Of a stretch of DNA of 64,000 nucleotides, positions 25,295-35,790 are shown piece after piece; within the stretch, counting starts at the first letter, position 1; every line of letters begins with the position of its first letter. This stretch comes from Microthrixaceae bacterium (GTDB taxonomy: Bacteria > Actinomycetota > Acidimicrobiia > Acidimicrobiales > Microtrichaceae), in contig JACJWI010000002.1 in assembly GCA_020637215.1 (NCBI GenBank), positions 480,493 through 544,492 of the forward strand. Direction: 5' to 3'. The translations under genes and the position numbers were made by a program. Under the pieces are notes generated by a model, which was not told where the DNA came from, did no database searches, and worked only from the letters and a program-made list of their open reading frames with translations.

Positions 25295-26275
25295 GTGAGC
25301 TTCCCCCAGACCCGCCTGCGTCGACTGCGCCGCACCCCGGCCATGCGGCGGCTGGTCGCCGAGACCCGACTGGGTGTCGACGACCTGGTCGCCCCTCTGT
25401 TCGTGCGTGAGGGCATCGACGAGCCGGTGCCGATCCCGTCGCTGCCCGGGGTGGTGCAGCACACGCGGTCGTCGCTGCGCGCCGAGGTGGCAGAGCTCGC
25501 CGACCTCGGCGTGAACGCCGTGATCCTCTTCGGCGTGCCCGAGCACAAGGACGCCGAGGGGTCCGGCGCATCCGATCCCGACGGCATCGTGCAGGTCGCG
25601 CTGCGGGACCTGCGCGACGACCTCGGCGACCGGGTCGTGCTCATGGCCGACCTCTGCATCGACGAGTACACCGAACACGGCCACTGCGGTCTGCTCGCCC
25701 CCGACGGCACCGTCGACAACGACGCCACCCTCGAGGTCTACGGCGAGGCCGCGATCGCGCAGGCCGACGCCGGGGCCGACGTGTGCGCCCCGTCGGGGAT
25801 GATGGACGGCCAGGTCCTCGCCATCCGCGACGCACTCGACGACAGCGACCACGAGCAGGTGTCGATCCTGGCCTACTCGGCCAAGTACGCCTCGGCGCTC
25901 TACGGCCCGTTCCGCGACGCGGTCGACGTGCACATCGCCGACGGCGGCGACCGCCGGGCCTACCAGCAGGACTGGGCCAACGCCCGAGAGGGTCTGTCGG
26001 AGCTCCGCGAGGACCTGATGGAGGGCGCCGACATGGTGATGGTCAAGCCGGCCTTGACCTACCTCGACGTCCTCACCCGGGCCCGGGCCGAGATCGACGT
26101 GCCGATCGCGGCGTACCACGTGTCCGGCGAGTACGCCATGGTGCACGCCGCAGCCGAGCGGGGCTGGCTGGATCTCGACGCGGTCGCGCTCGAGCAGATC
26201 ACCGCGGTGAAGCGGGCCGGGGCCGACATGGTCCTCACCTACTTCGCCCGCCGCCTGGCCGAGCTGCTCCAGTGA
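25295..26275 (+). CDS. hemB: Delta-aminolevulinic acid dehydratase (porphobilinogen synthase)
   Basis: 326 residues from GTG 25295, the family length; the longer frame from 25268 is less likely. The two Schiff-base lysines are Lys197 (YSAKYAS) and Lys251 (MVKPALTYLD). The metal loop reads DLCIDEYTEHGHCG: Cys121 and Cys131 match the zinc-type enzyme, but the middle Cys is Asp123, a mixed site. It condenses two 5-aminolevulinates to porphobilinogen. A separate promoter-like hexamer suggests partial independence from the rex-hemA unit. Confidence 0.93.
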   Translation: MSFPQTRLRRLRRTPAMRRLVAETRLGVDDLVAPLFVREGIDEPVPIPSLPGVVQHTRSSLRAEVAELADLGVNAVILFGVPEHKDAEGSGASDPDGIVQVALRDLRDDLGDRVVLMADLCIDEYTEHGHCGLLAPDGTVDNDATLEVYGEAAIAQADAGADVCAPSGMMDGQVLAIRDALDDSDHEQVSILAYSAKYASALYGPFRDAVDVHIADGGDRRAYQQDWANAREGLSELREDLMEGADMVMVKPALTYLDVLTRARAEIDVPIAAYHVSGEYAMVHAAAERGWLDLDAVALEQITAVKRAGADMVLTYFARRLAELLQ

Positions 26276-26327
26276 CCGCCACCGACGGGCCCGTCGCGGG
26301 CTCGGCCACCGACCGAGGAGCGAGCGC

Positions 26328-27629
26328 GTGAGCACCAACGACGAGCTGTACCAGCGGGGCCTGCGGGTCATCCCCGGCGGGGTCAACTCCCCGGTCCGGG
26401 CGTTCCGCTCCGTCGGCGGCACCCCGTACTTCGTCGCGTCGGGCTCCGGGTCCCGGGTCACCGACGTCGAGGGCCGCGAGTTCATCGACTACGTCCAGAG
26501 CTACGGCGCGTCGATCCTCGGCCACGCCCACCCCGTCGTCGTCGACGCCGTGCGCGACGCGGCCGGCCGCGGCTCCACCTTCGGGGCACCCACCGAGGGC
26601 GAGGTCCGCATGGCCGAGGAGATCGTCGCCCGCGTGCCCGGCATGGAGCAGGTGCGCCTGGTCAGCTCGGGCACCGAGGCGACCATGTCGGCCATCCGCC
26701 TGGCCCGCGGCGTCACCGGCCGGGATCGCATCGTGAAGTTCGAGGGCAACTACCACGGCCACTCCGACGCGCTGCTCGCCGCGGCGGGATCCGGCGTGGC
26801 TGAGGCCGTGCTCGGCACCGGCGCCCGACCCGACTCCGGCGGCGTGACCGCCGGAGCGGTCGCCGACACGGTCGTGCACCCTTACAACGTGGTGCCGACC
26901 CTGGACGACACGGTCGCGGTCGTGATCGTCGAGCCGGTCGCCGCCAACATGGGCCTGGTCCCCCCGGTCGACGGGTTCCTCACCGGACTGCGCGCCGAGT
27001 GCGACCGCGTCGGCGCGCTGCTGCTGTTCGACGAAGTCATCACCGGGTTCCGCCTCGGCGTCGGCGGCGCCACCGGGTGGTCGGGGGTGACGCCGGACCT
27101 GTGGTGCTTCGGCAAGGTGATCGGGGGCGGCCTGCCGGTCGGCGCCTTCGGGGCGTCCGCCGCGGTCATGTCGTCGATCGCCCCGCTCGGGCCGGTGTAC
27201 CAGGCCGGCACGCTGTCGGGGAACCCGCTGGCCACCGCCGCCGGCCTGGCCGTGCTGTCCCAGCTCGACGCATCCGCGTACGAGCGGCTCGTCGCCACCG
27301 CCACCGCGCTGGCCGACGGGCTGAGCGCCGCGTTCGCCGACGCCGGCGTGGCCGCGGTCGTCCCCCGCGTCGGCCCGCTGGTCGGCCTGTTCTTCCTGCC
27401 CGACACCCCCGACGCCTCCGACCCCCGCGGCGGGGTACCGGTCGACTTCGCCACCGTGGCGGCGTCGGTCGACCTGGGCCGCTACCCGGCGTGGTTCCAC
27501 GGGATGTTGGACCACGGCATCGCATTGGCTCCCGGGCCGTACGAGGTCATGTTCCCGTCGCTCGCGCACACTGACGCCGACGTCGAGGCCACCCTCGCCG
27601 CCGCCCGCGCCGTCGCCCCCACCCTCTAG
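26328..27629 (+). CDS. hemL: Glutamate-1-semialdehyde 2,1-aminomutase
   Basis: 433 residues, GTG start. RVIPGGVNSPVRAFRSVGG at the N-terminus, VSSGTEATMSAIRLARG, NYHGHSD, LLFDEVITGFR and the PLP-lysine motif CFGKVIGGGLPVGAFG (Lys263) are diagnostic. It converts glutamate-1-semialdehyde to 5-aminolevulinate, linking hemA to hemB. Upstream GAGGAGCGAGCGC can serve as ribosome site. A group A hairpin follows 20 bases after the stop. Confidence 0.94.
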   Translation: MSTNDELYQRGLRVIPGGVNSPVRAFRSVGGTPYFVASGSGSRVTDVEGREFIDYVQSYGASILGHAHPVVVDAVRDAAGRGSTFGAPTEGEVRMAEEIVARVPGMEQVRLVSSGTEATMSAIRLARGVTGRDRIVKFEGNYHGHSDALLAAAGSGVAEAVLGTGARPDSGGVTAGAVADTVVHPYNVVPTLDDTVAVVIVEPVAANMGLVPPVDGFLTGLRAECDRVGALLLFDEVITGFRLGVGGATGWSGVTPDLWCFGKVIGGGLPVGAFGASAAVMSSIAPLGPVYQAGTLSGNPLATAAGLAVLSQLDASAYERLVATATALADGLSAAFADAGVAAVVPRVGPLVGLFFLPDTPDASDPRGGVPVDFATVAASVDLGRYPAWFHGMLDHGIALAPGPYEVMFPSLAHTDADVEATLAAARAVAPTL

Positions 27630-27649
27630 CCCCCACCCCCTAGCCCCCC

Positions 27650-27713
27650 CACTCCCGTTCTGTAGTGCGAGATCCAGGCGAACGCCTGGATCTCGCACTA
27701 CAGAACGGGAGTG
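27650..27713. repeat. Long hairpin, group A copy 1
   Basis: Perfect 31-base arms (27650-27680 and 27683-27713) around AA. Core begins GTTCTGTAGTGCGAG and ends in CCAGGCG; outer ends are CACTCCC/GGGAGTG. Preceded by a C-rich, G-poor tract (27618-27649). The core is identical in the 58834 copy and has one change in the 60155 copy, while the outer ends differ but still pair here. Confidence 0.9.
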
Positions 27714-27763
27714 AGCCGGGGGTCGAGGGGGGTGAGCGACGGAACGCGGTGGCGGTCGGCCCG

Positions 27764-27769
27764 TACGCT
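27764..27769 (+). promoter_or_regulatory. Putative -10 element of the 27776 gene
   Basis: TACGCT, then 6 bases to ATG 27776. Confidence 0.4.
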
Positions 27770-28622
27770 GTCGGGATGTCCTCCGGCGCGGCCGCTCAGC
27801 AGCCCCCTCGTCGATCGGCGGCCGCGGCGCAGACCCCCAGGTCGGGTGCGTCGACCGACGACCGCGCCCTCGACCGGGACGCGGCGGAGCGGGTGCTGCG
27901 CCGGGCGGTCCGCCTGGACGAGGTCTCGGGCGCCGACGCGGACCACCGCGTGTCGGTCCGGGCTCTGCTCGACGCGGCCGACGAGCTGGGCATCGACCGG
28001 GCCGAAGTTCGTCGGGCCGTGGTCGAGGAGGAGCTCGGGCTGCTCGAGGAGCATCCCCGTCGCAGCGACGCGCTGCTCGGGCCGGAGCGGTTCGTCGTGG
28101 CCCGGGTGCTCGACGGCGACGTCGACGACGTCAGCGAGCGCATCGACCTCTGGATGCGTCGCGGCCGGGTCCTGCGCCGCTCCCGGTCACCTCTGGGCGC
28201 GGACGGTGAGCCCGGGTGGGTTGAGTACTCCCGCCGCAACGATCCGATGGCGGGCGCCCAGCGGGCGTGGCACGCGGCCCAGGGCAGCGAACGTCTGGCT
28301 CACGTGCGTCGGGTCCGGGTCGTGGTCAGCCGCCTCGACGATCGACGGGTCGTGGTCGGCCTCCTGGTCGACGCGACCCGGAGCCGCCACAACGCCGCGG
28401 CCGCCGGGGCGGCGACCGCGGTCGCGGGTACGGCAGCATCGGCGGTTGCGGCGGCGGCGACGAGCCCGTTCTGGTTGGCGGTCGGCGCGGTGGCGTCGGC
28501 CTCGGCGGGACTGGGCGTCATGTGGTCCCGCAAGGCGTGGACCGACGGGGTCGACGACGAGCTCGAGTCGCTCCTCGACGCCGTCGAGTCCGGTCAGCGC
28601 CCGCCGTCGGTGATCGACGGCG

Positions 28623-29964
<1,342 letters not shown>

Positions 29965-29966
<2 letters not shown>

Positions 29967-31314
29967 GTCCACCGATCCACCGGTCTGGGCCCGGGGGTCC
30001 GGGGACCGCCCCGATCAGGGTTCCCGAGCCGGTTCCGGTGCCGAGGCCGTCGGATCTGAGCTCCCAGCGCGCCCCGCCCGTCCCGACGGTCCCGACGTCC
30101 GACCGGTTCCCGATCCGGGTCCGCTCTTGGTCGACCTGGACTGGCGCAGCGTCGCGGTGGTGGCGGTGATGCTGGTGGCCCTCACCCTCACCGTGGCCGC
30201 CGTTCGCACCGCCTCGATCGGCGTCACCCTCATCGTGGTGTCGTTGTTCCTGGCCCTGGCGCTCGACCCGATGGTGCGTCGGGTCCAGGACCTGTCGTTC
30301 GGCACCACCCGCGCCCGACCCGACACCGGCTCGCCGGCCGACCGTCCGTCCGGCAGCGCAGCCGACGAGCCGGCCGACGCCGTGCCCCGCCATCTCGGCC
30401 GGGGGACGTCGGTGCTCCTGGTGGTCGCGGTCGTCGCCGCCGCGTTCGCGGCCTTCGTCGCGTTCGCCGGGCCGCAGCTCGTCACCCAGACCCGTCAGCT
30501 CGGAGACGACCTGCCGCGCACCGTCGACTCGCTGCGCGACATCCCGGTGCTCGGCCCGCACCTGGTCGAGTGGGGGGTGCCGAAGCGGATCACCGAGTTC
30601 GTCGCATCGCTCCCGGCCAAGATCGGCGAGCAGGACGCCGACCTGGGCGGACTCGCCAAGGGCGTCGGGTTCGGCTTGGGCGCCTTCGTCCTCGGAGCGC
30701 TGCTCACCGTCGGCGCGCTGCTCGACGGCCCCCGTCTGGTCGACACGGTGCGCTCGGCCATCCCGGCTCGCCAGCGGGAGCGCGCCACCGACATCGGCCG
30801 CATCGTCGACTCGGTGATCGGCCGCTACTTCGCCGGGTCGCTGCTCATCGCCCTGCTCAACGGCATCTGGGTGGCGATCTGGGCGCTGGTGGCCGGAGCT
30901 CCGCTCAGCCCGGTGCTGGCGGTGTGGGCCGCTCTCACCTCGCTGATCCCGCAGATCGGCGGCCTGATGGGCTTCGCGGTGATTCTCGTCGTCAGCCTGG
31001 CCGCCGGGTTGGTTCCTGCGGTGGTCATGGCGGTGGCGTTCCTGTTCTTCATGCTGCTGACCAACCACGTGCTTCAGCCGACGATCGTCGGTCGGGCCGT
31101 CGAGCTGTCCGCTCCGGTGACGATGCTGGCGGCCATCACGGGCTTCACCGTCGGCGGGGTGGTCGGGGCGCTGTTCGCGGTGCCGACCGTCGGTGCGATC
31201 AAGGCGGTGGTGGTCTACGTCCGCAACCCCGAGCACGCCCTTCCCGTCGGCCGCGAGCACACCGGCCGCTTCAGCGTCGACGCCGCCCGGCGCTGGTGGC
31301 ACGCCCGCCACTGA
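29965..31314 (+). CDS. AI-2E family transporter (PerM/UPF0118), paralogue 2
   Basis: 449 residues. Residues 1-~55 are hydrophilic and Pro/Gly-rich; membrane helices start at VAVVAVMLVALTLTVAAV. The central soluble segment (residues ~150-220) and the C-terminal block with WAALTSLIPQIGGLMGFAVILVV and NHVLQPTIVGRAVELSAP correspond to the conserved UPF0118 core. The ATG at 29965 overlaps the start codon of the divergent paralogue, so one or both real starts may be further inside, just before the first helix. A long hairpin follows the stop. Confidence 0.78.
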
Positions 31315-31342
31315 CCCACCCACGCGACCCACCCCACCCCTG

Positions 31343-31392
31343 GATTTTCATGACCGTTCGCGCCACCAGTGGCGCGAACGGTCATGAAAATC
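31343..31392. repeat. Long hairpin, group B copy 2
   Basis: Perfect 24-base arms (31343-31366, 31369-31392) around CA. Same outer GATTTTCATGAC and inner GCCAC as the 10777 copy; the middle is CGTTCGC with GCGAACG opposite. Preceded by CCACCCCACCCC. It sits between two converging genes. Confidence 0.88.
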
Positions 31393-31447
31393 ACGAACGA
31401 CAGCCATCGTGAGCCAGCGGGGGCGACACCCGAACGAGATCCGCGGG

Positions 31448-31960
31448 TCAGCTGCCGGGGGTGAGCACCAGGCGCACCCGCACCCGGTCGCCCTCGGGCA
31501 CGGTCTCGACCGCCCGCACCACCGTCACCCCGTCGACGGTCACCGAGTCGGCCGCTCCCGACTCGGTGCCCTCGGGGTTGAGCTTCCACAACGGCGACGA
31601 GTGGGTGACCACCTTCTCGCCCTCGGCCAGCGCTGGGAACCCCGATCCCGACACGAACGTCGCGACCTGATCGGACGGCAGCGTGAAGGTGACGTCGAGC
31701 TGCGCCTTGTTCTCGGTCGCCGCGGTCAGGAAGTCCTTCGCCGCGTCGGGGACGACAAGCCCGGCCATCGAGCTCACGCCCTTGACCGACGTGTCGTCCA
31801 GCGGAAGCGTCGCGGTCGGCGCCTGGCCGTCGGCCACGGTGGTGGTCGTCGTCGACGGTCCGGTCGGCTCGTCGTCGCCGGTCACGACCAGAACGATGCC
31901 GACGACGACCAGGACGACGGCGAGCGCGCCGAGCAGTCGGAGCTTGGTGGAGTTGCTCAC
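31448..31960 (-). CDS. Membrane-anchored extracytoplasmic protein of unknown function
   Basis: 170 residues from GTG 31960. One N-terminal helix (LLGALAVVLVVVGIVLVV, about 9-26) acts as signal anchor, followed by a Thr-rich linker (STTTTTV) and a ~120-residue exported domain with beta-rich pattern ending RVRVRLVLTPGS. No cysteines or catalytic motifs. It lies between the group B hairpin and the cytochrome c gene on the same strand, 52 bases from the latter. Confidence 0.62.
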   Translation of the reverse strand: MSNSTKLRLLGALAVVLVVVGIVLVVTGDDEPTGPSTTTTTVADGQAPTATLPLDDTSVKGVSSMAGLVVPDAAKDFLTAATENKAQLDVTFTLPSDQVATFVSGSGFPALAEGEKVVTHSSPLWKLNPEGTESGAADSVTVDGVTVVRAVETVPEGDRVRVRLVLTPGS

Positions 31961-32012
31961 CCGTGGCGGAGGTCCGGTCCGACGGGACGGTCAGGAGCGG
32001 ACCGGCAGGGGA

Positions 32013-32756
32013 TCATTCCGGCGGGTTGGTCTTCCACTCGTCGAGGACGGCCATGTAGGCGTCGGCCTGGTCCGGCACGTACTTCTTGAGGGTCTCCTCG
32101 AAGCCGTCCTCCCAGGTGGCGGCGTCGAAGGTCTCCTGGTCGAGCGTGGTGCGCTCGTGCAGGACGACCGACATCAGGTCCTCGGGGGCGAGCGACGCCG
32201 CCCACGCCGGCATGCCGCCGTTGATCGTCTTGCCGCCGGGCAGCTTGGTCTGACCGGCCTGGGTCCAACCGGCGGAGCCGAGCGCCACCCAGGCGACCTG
32301 GTCGGCGGGCTTGGGGAACGACTTGGTCACGCCCTCGTCGCCGACCAGGGCGGGGATGGCGCCGCTGCCGCCGCCGGTCGGGCCGTGGCAGGTGGCGCAG
32401 TTGGTGCTGTAGACGGTGGCGCCGACGGTGAGCGGGCTGTTGGCCTGGGTCGGCGGGTCGAGGGTGAGGGCGTAGATGACCGCCCACAGCGGCAGGAGGA
32501 ACAGGACGGGCACCGCCCAGAACGGGATCTTCTTGCGGGACTGCGCGGCCTGCACCCACGGCGGGGTGGGCTCGACCTTGGCCACCGCCGGCGCCGCGGC
32601 CGGGGTCGCGACCGCAGGGGCCGCAGCGGCCGCTGCGGGCGCGGCGTCGTCGGCCTTGGCCGGGGTGGCCGCGGCTGCGTCGTCGCCTCCGCCGCCGCCC
32701 ATCGCGGAACGACGGGCCTTGCTGCGGGCCAGAAGGTGCTCGGGGATCTCGGTCAA
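32013..32756 (-). CDS. Membrane-anchored c-type cytochrome
   Basis: 247 residues from TTG 32756, preceded by GGAGG at the right distance. Residues 1-18 carry the motif TEIPEHLLARSKARR, also found in the cytochrome b C-terminal subunit at 34964. An Ala/Pro-rich linker leads to one membrane helix (about 78-98) and a class I cytochrome c domain with CATCH (120-124) and GGMPAW providing the likely Met ligand. The gene is divergent from the cytochrome bc operon and probably accepts or relays electrons for it. Confidence 0.85.
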   Translation of the reverse strand: MTEIPEHLLARSKARRSAMGGGGGDDAAAATPAKADDAAPAAAAAAPAVATPAAAPAVAKVEPTPPWVQAAQSRKKIPFWAVPVLFLLPLWAVIYALTLDPPTQANSPLTVGATVYSTNCATCHGPTGGGSGAIPALVGDEGVTKSFPKPADQVAWVALGSAGWTQAGQTKLPGGKTINGGMPAWAASLAPEDLMSVVLHERTTLDQETFDAATWEDGFEETLKKYVPDQADAYMAVLDEWKTNPPE

Positions 32757-33060
32757 CGCTGCCTCCGCCGCGTCCGGTGCTCTGGCGTCGGGGCGGCGGG
32801 TGTCCGCCCGGACGTTGGCGCCCACTCTAGGCACGCGGCCGCACCGGCGACCAAGACGGAGGCCCCGTCGATCCCGCGGTCGGGCCCCGGGAGCCGGTCC
32901 GGGCATCCTGGCGGCATCACGGCAGAGCCCCCGACGCGCTCCGGATGTGCCCGTCGTGCCGTCGTCGTGGTAGACCACGCCGTGTCCGCCCGTCGGTCTC
33001 CGCTCCGGTGGCCGGAGGACGGCGTATCCTGGTGAACACCTTCACGAGCGGAGGAGCTCC
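32757..33060. other. Divergent intergenic region before the respiratory cluster
   Basis: 304 bases without a supported gene. It must hold promoters for the cytochrome c gene and the large + strand cluster. The only element I can point to is TATCCT near its right end. No operator-like palindrome or Rex-type site was seen. Confidence 0.6.
33025..33030 (+). promoter_or_regulatory. Putative -10 element of the respiratory cluster
   Basis: TATCCT, 30 bases before GTG 33061, leaving room for a short leader that contains the GGAGGAG ribosome site. Unlike the leaderless genes, this one has a conventional layout. Confidence 0.35.
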
Positions 33061-33525
33061 GTGGTCGCGTTCTTCACGTCACTGCTGGTCGCAATACTGC
33101 TGGTGGCTCCGATCTTCCCCTACGCCAAGCGCCGTCCCGTGGGGACCCCCATCACCTGGGGCGAGGCGATCCTGGCGGGCACCTACGTGTTCTTCATCCT
33201 GTTCTGGATCTACGGCGTGGTGCCCCACCAGTTCCTCACGTGGGCCGACTCCGAGCTGAGCTGGCGGCCGGACCGGGTCTGGCTCGGCCCCAACGGCGTC
33301 ATGGTCGTCCCCTTCACCGGCTGGACGCTGCAGACGCCGTGGTTCCCGGTCCAGGTCTCCGCCCAGGCCGTCCGCGACATCGTCGCGGTGGTGATCTACG
33401 TCGTGTTCCTGGGTCTGCAGATGTGGATGTGGGCGTGGTGGCAGAAGCGGGGTCAGCGCGCCGAGGCGGCGGCCACCGCCGAGCCCGTGTCCACGTACGG
33501 TCGTCCCCTGATGAAGCGAGCGTGA
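33061..33525 (+). CDS. Three-helix membrane protein of the bc-type cluster
   Basis: 154 residues, GTG start with GGAGGAG 5 bases upstream. Helices at about 3-22, 36-58 and 104-128; a loop (TWADSELSWRPDRVWLGPNG) lies between helices 2 and 3. No cofactor motif. As first gene of the cluster, 10 bases before the ferredoxin gene, it may anchor the ferredoxin or belong to the reductase complex. Family not recognised. Confidence 0.72.
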   Translation: MVAFFTSLLVAILLVAPIFPYAKRRPVGTPITWGEAILAGTYVFFILFWIYGVVPHQFLTWADSELSWRPDRVWLGPNGVMVVPFTGWTLQTPWFPVQVSAQAVRDIVAVVIYVVFLGLQMWMWAWWQKRGQRAEAAATAEPVSTYGRPLMKRA

Positions 33526-33535
33526 GGAGGTCCCG

Positions 33536-33952
33536 ATGGGTGCCACCGATGCCAACCCTCCGTTCCCGGAGTTCGTCGACGACTACGTCCTGCAGGAGGT
33601 CGACGCCGACTACCTCGCCCGGGCGGTCAAGCCCAAGCAGTTCATCCACATCGACCAGTCCGAGTGCATCCTGTGCGAGGGCTGCGTCGACATCTGCCCG
33701 TGGAAGTGCATCCACCTGGTCAAGACCAGCTCCGTCGAGGAGGCGGTCAACACCGACCAGCCCGGCGTCGATCCGTCCGATCACGCCATGTTCCTCATCG
33801 ACGACGACGTCTGCACCCGATGCGCGCTCTGCGTCGACCGCTGCCCGACCGGTGTGATCATCCTCGGCAAGGTCGGCGACCCCGACCCCGACGGCGACCT
33901 GCACCAGCGCACCAACGCCCACGGCTACGGCTACGGGATGCGCCTCGGCTGA
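33536..33952 (+). CDS. 2[4Fe-4S] ferredoxin
   Basis: 138 residues, GAGGAGG Shine-Dalgarno. Two cluster motifs: CILCEGCVDICPWKC and CTRCALCVDRCP, with the last Cys of each motif crossing to the other cluster. The first motif ends in C-P-W-K-C rather than C-P followed by a longer spacing, a mild variation. A 38-residue N-terminal extension and a Gly/His-rich tail flank the fold. Presence inside a cytochrome b operon suggests a direct electron donor or acceptor for the complex. Confidence 0.88.
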   Translation: MGATDANPPFPEFVDDYVLQEVDADYLARAVKPKQFIHIDQSECILCEGCVDICPWKCIHLVKTSSVEEAVNTDQPGVDPSDHAMFLIDDDVCTRCALCVDRCPTGVIILGKVGDPDPDGDLHQRTNAHGYGYGMRLG

Positions 33953-34116
33953 TGTCGGCCCGACCAGACCGGGTCGCCGCGACCCTCTCCGCCCCGTGCG
34001 GTGGCCGTGCGGCCCGAACGACCAACCCAGCGGACCGCACCGACACCCCCGCGGTACGCACCTCCAGCACCGCTGTGATTCGACGCACCACCGCCGATCG
34101 GACTAGGGAGTAGCCC

Positions 34117-34902
34117 GTGGCCAAGACGATGCAGGGCTCCGGCAAGCCGAAGCTGTCGGACAAGATCTCCGAACTCACCGACTCCGTCCAGGGATCGCAG
34201 GCCTGGAACTCGATCTTCCGTCCGGGCTCGATCTTCCGGAAGGGCTACTCCGACAGCCCCCGGAACCGGTCCTACGTGATCATGAACTCGGTGCTGTACC
34301 ACCTGCACCCGGTCAAGGTGAAGCGCCACGCGGTCAAGGTCAGCTACACGCTGTGCCTGGGCGGGCTGAGCTTCTTCCTGTTCATCATCCTGACGGTGAC
34401 GGGCATCTTCCTGATGTTCTTCTACCGGCCGACCGCGGCGCAGGCCTGGGACGACATCTACGCCCTCCAGACCTCGGTCACCTTCGGTCTGCTGGTGCGC
34501 AACATGCACAGATGGGGCGCCCACCTGATGGTGATCTCGGTGTTCCTGCACATGGCGCGCGTCTTCTACCACGGCGCCTACAAGGCACCCCGGGAGTTCA
34601 ACTGGGTGATCGGCGTGGTGCTGCTCACGCTCACCCTGCTGCTGTCGTTCACCGGCTACCTGCTGCCGTGGGACCAGCTGGCCCTCTGGGCGGTGACGGT
34701 GGGCACCAACATGATCGGCTACACGCCGGTGTTCGGAAACCAGGTGCGCTTCGTGCTGCTCGGCGGCGCCGAGATCGGCACCAACACGCTGCTGCGATGG
34801 TACGTGTTGCACGTGTTGTTCTTCCCGTTCATCACCGTCATCTTCATGGCCATCCACTTCTGGCGGGTGCGCAAGGACGGCGGCATCTCCGGACCGCTGT
34901 GA
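34117..34902 (+). CDS. Cytochrome b, N-terminal (b6-type) subunit of quinol:cytochrome c reductase
   Basis: 261 residues, GTG start preceded by AGGGAG. Four membrane helices. The heme ligands are His131/His145 (HRWGAHLMVISVFLH) and His232/His247; 14 residues separate the second pair, as in b6-type rather than mitochondrial cytochrome b. The gene covers only the N-terminal half of cytochrome b; the C-terminal half is the next gene. 164 bases separate it from the ferredoxin gene with no gene visible between. Confidence 0.9.
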   Translation: MAKTMQGSGKPKLSDKISELTDSVQGSQAWNSIFRPGSIFRKGYSDSPRNRSYVIMNSVLYHLHPVKVKRHAVKVSYTLCLGGLSFFLFIILTVTGIFLMFFYRPTAAQAWDDIYALQTSVTFGLLVRNMHRWGAHLMVISVFLHMARVFYHGAYKAPREFNWVIGVVLLTLTLLLSFTGYLLPWDQLALWAVTVGTNMIGYTPVFGNQVRFVLLGGAEIGTNTLLRWYVLHVLFFPFITVIFMAIHFWRVRKDGGISGPL

Positions 34903-34963
34903 GGCTGCTCCCAGTGACCGTCCCGACCCTTCCGACCCACGTCTCCCTGCGGGGTGAGAGCGC

Positions 34964-35773
34964 ATGACCGAGGTACCCGAACACCTCCTCAAGCGGGCCC
35001 AGGCCGCCAAGGAGAAGGCCGCGGCCCAGGCGGCGGCCGACGCTCCGGCCGACGCGCCCGCGGCCGCTGACGAGGGTGCTGCCGCGCCGTCCGACAGCCG
35101 CATCCCCGCGCACCTGCTGGCGCGGTCCCAGGCCGCCAAGGCCAAGAAGTCCGGCGGCGACGCCGACGCACCCGCGGCCTCCGGTGGCGGCGGGACGGCC
35201 ACCGCGGTCGCCACGGCGCCTGCCGCGGGCACCCCGGTCGCCGCCACGGGCGGACCGCCGTTGGCCGCGGGCCCCGGCGGTCACACCCAGCGGTTGCTGA
35301 CCGTCGTCAAGTCCGGCTCCATCCAGGACGTCAAGGCCAAGCCGCAGGACAAGGTGCACGTGTGGCCGCACCTGCTGGTCATCGAGTTCGTGGCCGCGCT
35401 GGTCTGCACGGTCTTCCTGCTGATCTTCTCGTGGCTGGTCAACGCCCCGCTGCTCGAGCTGGCCAACGTCAACCAGACGCCCAACCCGTCCAAGGCCCCG
35501 TGGTACTTCCTCGGTCTGCAGGAGCTGCTGACCATGTTCCACCCGATGGTCGCCGGCGTGACCATCCCGGGCATGGGCATCTTCATCCTGATCCTCGCCC
35601 CCTACATGGACAAGAACCCGTCGAACAAGCCCGAGGACCGCAAGTTCGCGGTCTCGCTCATGACGCTGTTCCTCATGTTCTGGGCGGTGATCGCCATCAT
35701 CGGGTCCTTCTTCCGGGGGCCCGGATTCAACTTCACGCTGCCGTGGATCGACGGCGTGTTCTTCGAGCTGTGA
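34964..35773 (+). CDS. Cytochrome b, C-terminal (subunit IV-like) subunit
   Basis: 269 residues. Residues 1-~110 are an Ala/Pro-rich hydrophilic extension with two copies of a PEHLL-type motif (VPEHLLKRAQAAK at 4-16, IPAHLLARSQAAK at 47-59), absent from ordinary subunit IV. From ~130 three membrane helices follow, with quinol-site loop KAPWYFLGLQEL; the classical PEWY is APWY (178-181). Together with the previous gene it forms the cytochrome b of the complex. Confidence 0.87.
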   Translation: MTEVPEHLLKRAQAAKEKAAAQAAADAPADAPAAADEGAAAPSDSRIPAHLLARSQAAKAKKSGGDADAPAASGGGGTATAVATAPAAGTPVAATGGPPLAAGPGGHTQRLLTVVKSGSIQDVKAKPQDKVHVWPHLLVIEFVAALVCTVFLLIFSWLVNAPLLELANVNQTPNPSKAPWYFLGLQELLTMFHPMVAGVTIPGMGIFILILAPYMDKNPSNKPEDRKFAVSLMTLFLMFWAVIAIIGSFFRGPGFNFTLPWIDGVFFEL

Positions 35774-35790
35774 TGTGAGGTGAGTCGACC

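Noticed and set aside
27650..27713. Group A hairpins as terminal repeats of an insertion sequence
   Set aside because: No transposase lies between or near any copies, and each copy is a complete palindrome rather than one end of an element.
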